8,505 nucleotides of DNA, taken from NCBI GenBank assembly GCA_031279155.1, contig JAITJB010000094.1, forward strand, positions 1 to 8,505, in the 5' to 3' direction. This DNA is from Deltaproteobacteria bacterium (lineage in GTDB: Bacteria > Desulfobacterota > Desulfarculia > Adiutricales > Adiutricaceae). The position numbers were made by a program, and so were the translations under genes. Numbering within the stretch: position 1 is the first letter of the stretch; every line of letters starts with the position of its first letter. The notes beneath the pieces are model-generated. The model saw only the letters and a list, made by a program, of their open reading frames with translations, did no database searches and was not told where the DNA came from. This document shows, in pieces, positions 6,477-8,505 of the stretch.

Positions 6477-6520
6477 ATTTTTATTTGGCCAAGCTAGTTT
6501 TGGCCTTCCCTACCCTTGAC

Positions 6521-6568
6521 CAAGATCATTTACAAGATCTTTTACGAGACCTTTTTCAAGACCTTTCC
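6521..6568 (+). repeat. 12-bp tandem repeat upstream of guaA, four degenerate units
   Basis: The units are CAAGATCATTTA, CAAGATCTTTTA, CGAGACCTTTTT and CAAGACCTTTCC. A further CAAGATTAT begins at 6572 after a 3-nt slip. The array lies in the guaA leader, ending about 30 bp before the start codon. Confidence 0.65.
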
Positions 6569-6600
6569 TAACAAGATTATCCCCTATATTCAGAGGCACC

Positions 6601-8142
6601 ATGGCTGGACACGTCCTGATCATCGATTACGGTTCCCAAGTAACTCAGCTAATCGCCCGCAAGGTTCGCGGGCTTGGCTACTATGCCGAGATACTCCCGG
6701 CAAACTTAGATTTAACCCAATCCCTATCACGTAAGCCCGGAGCCCTTATCCTCTCCGGTGGTCCGGCTAGCGTTGAGGAGCCTTCGGCCCCGACTTTGGA
6801 CCCGGCCATCTTAGCTAGCGGCTTACCGATTTTGGGCATCTGCTACGGCATGCAGCTTTTAGCTAAGTTTACCGGAGGCGCCCTAACCCGCGAAGCGGCG
6901 GGCGAATACGGCCCGGCTCAGTTTTACGCCGACGCAAGTAGCGCCCTTTTTAAAGATTTACCTCCTAAAGCCTTTCAAGTCTGGATGTCCCACGGCGATA
7001 GAGTTGACACTCTCCCGCCCGGCTTTAAAATTACCGGCCACACTTTGGATCTGCCCATCGCGGCCATGAGCGACGAGAGCCGAAAAATCCACGCCATCCA
7101 GTTCCACCCGGAGGTCCACCACACGGACCATGGGTTAGATATATTAAAAAACTTCTTAGTGTTATCTAAATTGACAGCTGACTGGCAGATGTCCTCTTTT
7201 GCTGAAAAAGCCGTCAAAGACATCATAGAGCGCACGGCGCCTGACCGCCACGTTCTGTGCGGTCTTTCCGGCGGGGTTGATTCCACCGTTGCCGCCTTTC
7301 TCTTGGCTAAGGCCGTGGGCACAAGACTACACTCAGTTTTTGTCGATAACGGCTTACTTAGGCAAAACGAGGTCGAGCAAGTAAGAGAAGCTTTTACTTC
7401 TGCCTACCCGGATATTGAGCTTAGAGTAGTTGATGCTGGGGAGATCTTTTTAGATAGGCTCAAAGGCGTAACTGAACCAGAAGAAAAGCGCAAAATTATC
7501 GGCCATACCTTCATTGAGGTCTTCGGCCAAGAAGCCAAAAAACTTGGCCAGGTGGATTTCTTAGCCCAGGGGACGCTCTACCCCGATGTCATCGAGAGCA
7601 TCTCGCCCTACGGGCCTTCAGCTATGATCAAAAGCCACCATAACGTAGGCGGCTTACCTAAAGATCTGCCTTTCGAGCTTATCGAGCCTTTAAGAGATCT
7701 ATTCAAAGACGAGGTCCGGGCCTTAGGCGCTAGCTTGGGCATACCAGATAAACTTTTATGGCGCCAGCCCTTCCCTGGCCCAGGCCTGGCCATAAGGATA
7801 ATTGGCCAGGTCACCCCTCAGGCGCTCTCAATTTTAAGGCAAGCTGACGCCGTGGTCCGCGAGGAGATCGCTAAGGCCGGGCTTGACCGGGAAATCTGGC
7901 AGGCTTTTGCCGTATTATTATCTAACCGCAGCGTGGGGGTCATGGGTGATGGCCGTAGCTACGGCCAGGTAATCGCGGTCAGAGCCGTAACTAGCGTTGA
8001 CGCCATGACGGCTGATTGGGCCAGACTTCCTTACGAAGTTTTAGGTAATATCTCAAGGCGCCTGACCAATGAGGTGGCTGGTATCAACCGGGTGGTCTAT
8101 GATATTTCCACCAAACCGCCCAGCACCATTGAGTGGGAATAG
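6601..8142 (+). CDS. guaA: GMP synthase (glutamine-hydrolysing)
   Basis: This cytoplasmic enzyme of 513 residues, the usual length, converts XMP to GMP with ATP and glutamine, the last step of de novo guanine nucleotide synthesis. The N-terminal class I glutamine amidotransferase domain (about 1-195) shows the nucleophile in GICYGMQLL (Cys81) and the rest of the triad in FHPEV (His169, Glu171). The ATP pyrophosphatase domain starts with the P-loop SGGVDS at 223-228. The dimerisation domain has QPFPGPGLAIRIIG at 389-402 and the conserved end YDISTKPPSTIEWE. The start ATG 6601 follows AGAGG at 6592-6596 with a 4-nt gap. guaB, a common neighbour, is not in the window, so guaA is probably transcribed alone. 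All key residues are present and the gene looks intact. Confidence 0.98.
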   Translation: MAGHVLIIDYGSQVTQLIARKVRGLGYYAEILPANLDLTQSLSRKPGALILSGGPASVEEPSAPTLDPAILASGLPILGICYGMQLLAKFTGGALTREAAGEYGPAQFYADASSALFKDLPPKAFQVWMSHGDRVDTLPPGFKITGHTLDLPIAAMSDESRKIHAIQFHPEVHHTDHGLDILKNFLVLSKLTADWQMSSFAEKAVKDIIERTAPDRHVLCGLSGGVDSTVAAFLLAKAVGTRLHSVFVDNGLLRQNEVEQVREAFTSAYPDIELRVVDAGEIFLDRLKGVTEPEEKRKIIGHTFIEVFGQEAKKLGQVDFLAQGTLYPDVIESISPYGPSAMIKSHHNVGGLPKDLPFELIEPLRDLFKDEVRALGASLGIPDKLLWRQPFPGPGLAIRIIGQVTPQALSILRQADAVVREEIAKAGLDREIWQAFAVLLSNRSVGVMGDGRSYGQVIAVRAVTSVDAMTADWARLPYEVLGNISRRLTNEVAGINRVVYDISTKPPSTIEWE

Positions 8143-8146
8143 CTTT

Positions 8147-8230
8147 TTACTTTGCGCGACTTTTCACGGCTTGCCTTAAACCCGCATGATTGCTCGTTTT
8201 CTGTTGCTTAAACATCGCATATCTTTTCAT
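8147..8230 (-). CDS. Possible 27-residue basic ORF beyond the group II intron
   Basis: ATG 8230 to TAA 8147 encodes 27 residues beginning MKRYAMFKQQ. It is rich in Lys, Arg and Gln, with no recognised domain. AAAGG lies 7 nt before the ATG, and an inverted repeat with promoter-like spacing lies upstream. It ends 4 bp from the convergent guaA stop, leaving no room for a terminator. It may be a tiny regulator, the 5' remnant of a gene cut by rearrangement, or chance. Confidence 0.25.
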   Translation of the reverse strand: MKRYAMFKQQKTSNHAGLRQAVKSRAK

Positions 8231-8241
8231 AAAATGGCCTT

Positions 8242-8287
8242 TGTACACAAATATTTCCGTATCTTTTTGAGTACAATTTTGTGTACA
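8242..8287. promoter_or_regulatory. Inverted repeat TGTACACAAA/TTTGTGTACA, operator-like
   Basis: The arms 8242-8251 and 8278-8287 are perfect 10-bp reverse complements, 26 bp apart. A nested dyad GTACA/TGTAC lies at 8271-8286. On the minus strand TTGTAC (8276-8271) and TATTTG, 17 bp further on (8253-8248), could be -35 and -10 elements of a promoter for the small ORF at 8147-8230, so a bound repressor would cover the promoter. Confidence 0.5.
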
Positions 8288-8312
8288 TAATAACACCCCG
8301 CCGAATAATCTG

Positions 8313-8343
8313 GTAGGAGGGGGCCTTTCGACCCCCGTCCTCC
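8313..8343 (-). ncRNA. Group II intron domain VI
   Basis: GGGGGTC and GGCCCCC pair around a GAAA tetraloop (8319-8336), with outer GGAGG and TCC segments. The A of CTAC at 8314 is the likely branch-point adenosine that attacks the 5' splice site. Confidence 0.7.
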
Positions 8344-8346
8344 AAC

Positions 8347-8378
8347 ACCACCGTACGTACTGTTCAGTATACGGCGGT
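8347..8378 (-). ncRNA. Group II intron domain V (catalytic hairpin)
   Basis: On the minus strand, ACCGCCGTA pairs with TACGGTGGT over 9 bp including one G-U. A two-nt CG bulge follows, then the 4-bp TACT/AGTA helix capped by a GAAC loop. This is the domain V shape. The catalytic triad position reads CGC instead of the commoner AGC, a variant known in some group II introns. Confidence 0.8.
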
Positions 8379-8393
8379 TTGACAGTGCGAGAT

Positions 8394-8505
8394 TTATTTC
8401 TGCTTTTCCGTCAGTTTCTTGTATCTTTTGGTCATTTCGTCATATCCTGCCTTTTCGAGTCTCTCATTCGTTATTGTGGTCATCAGTATCTGACTTCCGG
8501 CGATT
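8394..8505 (-). CDS. ltrA: Group II intron reverse transcriptase/maturase, C-terminal fragment (runs off the right edge)
   Basis: The last 36 codons and TAA are visible (stop at 8396-8394). The peptide contains IAGSQILMTTITNERLEK and ends in GYDEMTKRYKKL plus a short basic tail. It matches the ending of LtrA-type proteins: after a W-R-(I/M) segment comes a pattern like SPIL..T.TNERL...GY. The protein synthesises cDNA for intron retrohoming and binds the intron RNA to help splicing. The chain stops right after the maturase (X) region, with no H-N-H endonuclease domain, so it belongs to an endonuclease-lacking type. The stop lies 15 bp before domain V, whereas many intron ORFs end farther upstream, within domain IV. 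The fragment cannot show whether the rest of the gene is intact. Confidence 0.82.
   Translation of the reverse strand, partial: IAGSQILMTTITNERLEKAGYDEMTKRYKKLTEKQK

Larger units (their letters stand above)
8308..8505 (-). mobile_element. Group II intron, 3' part (intron continues past the right edge)
   Basis: On the minus strand the order is reverse transcriptase/maturase C-terminus, stop codon, domain V, domain VI, then flanking DNA, the canonical 3' end of a bacterial group II intron. The boundary near 8308 is estimated from the branch-point-like A in CTAC plus 6-7 nt and an AT ending; it could be off by a few bases. The 5' end, domains I-IV and target site lie off-window. Confidence 0.85.

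Noticed and set aside
6300..6600. Purine riboswitch before guaA
   Set aside because: The conserved junction sequences and three-way helix pattern of the purine aptamer are not visible.
6516..6734. 72-residue frame from TTG 6516 running into guaA
   Set aside because: No ribosome site, and its second half is an out-of-frame reading of the well-supported guaA. Only the repeat-encoded first part was kept, as a finding.
6975..7814. Open frames on the minus strand within guaA
   Set aside because: They are shadows of guaA, whose conserved motifs fully explain the region.

Overview
The window reads as chromosomal DNA of a Gram-negative (diderm) bacterium of moderate GC. The evidence is a TamB-type outer-membrane assembly protein, a periplasmic TRAP binding protein with a twin-arginine signal, and a probable sigma-54 promoter. 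A DUF1638 protein, a TakP-like TRAP system and a group II intron together would suit a Desulfobacterota-type anaerobe. That placement is an inference from gene content only and has low confidence.

Layout. Positions 1-1671 (+) hold the C-terminal part of TamB, entering from the left edge. Positions 1858-2433 (+) hold an orphan DUF1638 protein, closed by a perfect 17-bp bidirectional terminator (2444-2480). This is followed by a degenerate 7-bp tandem repeat array (2529-2591). Positions 2613-5898 (-) hold a complete tripartite TRAP transporter transcribed leftward as dctP-dctQ-dctM. Upstream of it lie a sigma-54-type promoter (6019-6035) and a perfect 16-bp palindrome (6120-6135) at the distance expected of an enhancer site. 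Positions 6601-8142 (+) hold guaA (GMP synthase), preceded by a sigma-70-like promoter, a short hairpin terminator or attenuator, and a 12-bp tandem repeat. The right end (about 8308-8505, -) is the 3' end of a group II intron: the last 36 residues of its reverse transcriptase/maturase, then domains V and VI. The intron lies just upstream of a tiny ORF with an operator-like inverted repeat.

How it works together. The TRAP operon is the coherent unit: DctP binds an unidentified, probably organic-acid, ligand in the periplasm, and DctQ and DctM import it using an ion gradient. Control seems layered. There is a sigma-54 promoter, a stable hairpin between dctP and dctQ that would favour dctP expression, an unusually long structured gap before dctM, and a nine-codon ORF whose stop overlaps the dctM start. 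TamB, DUF1638 and GuaA have no evident functional link to this operon.

I found no CRISPR array, tRNA, rRNA or integrase. The least ordinary parts are the control region at 5899-6600, the intercistronic structures of the TRAP operon, and the intron-interrupted locus at the right edge.
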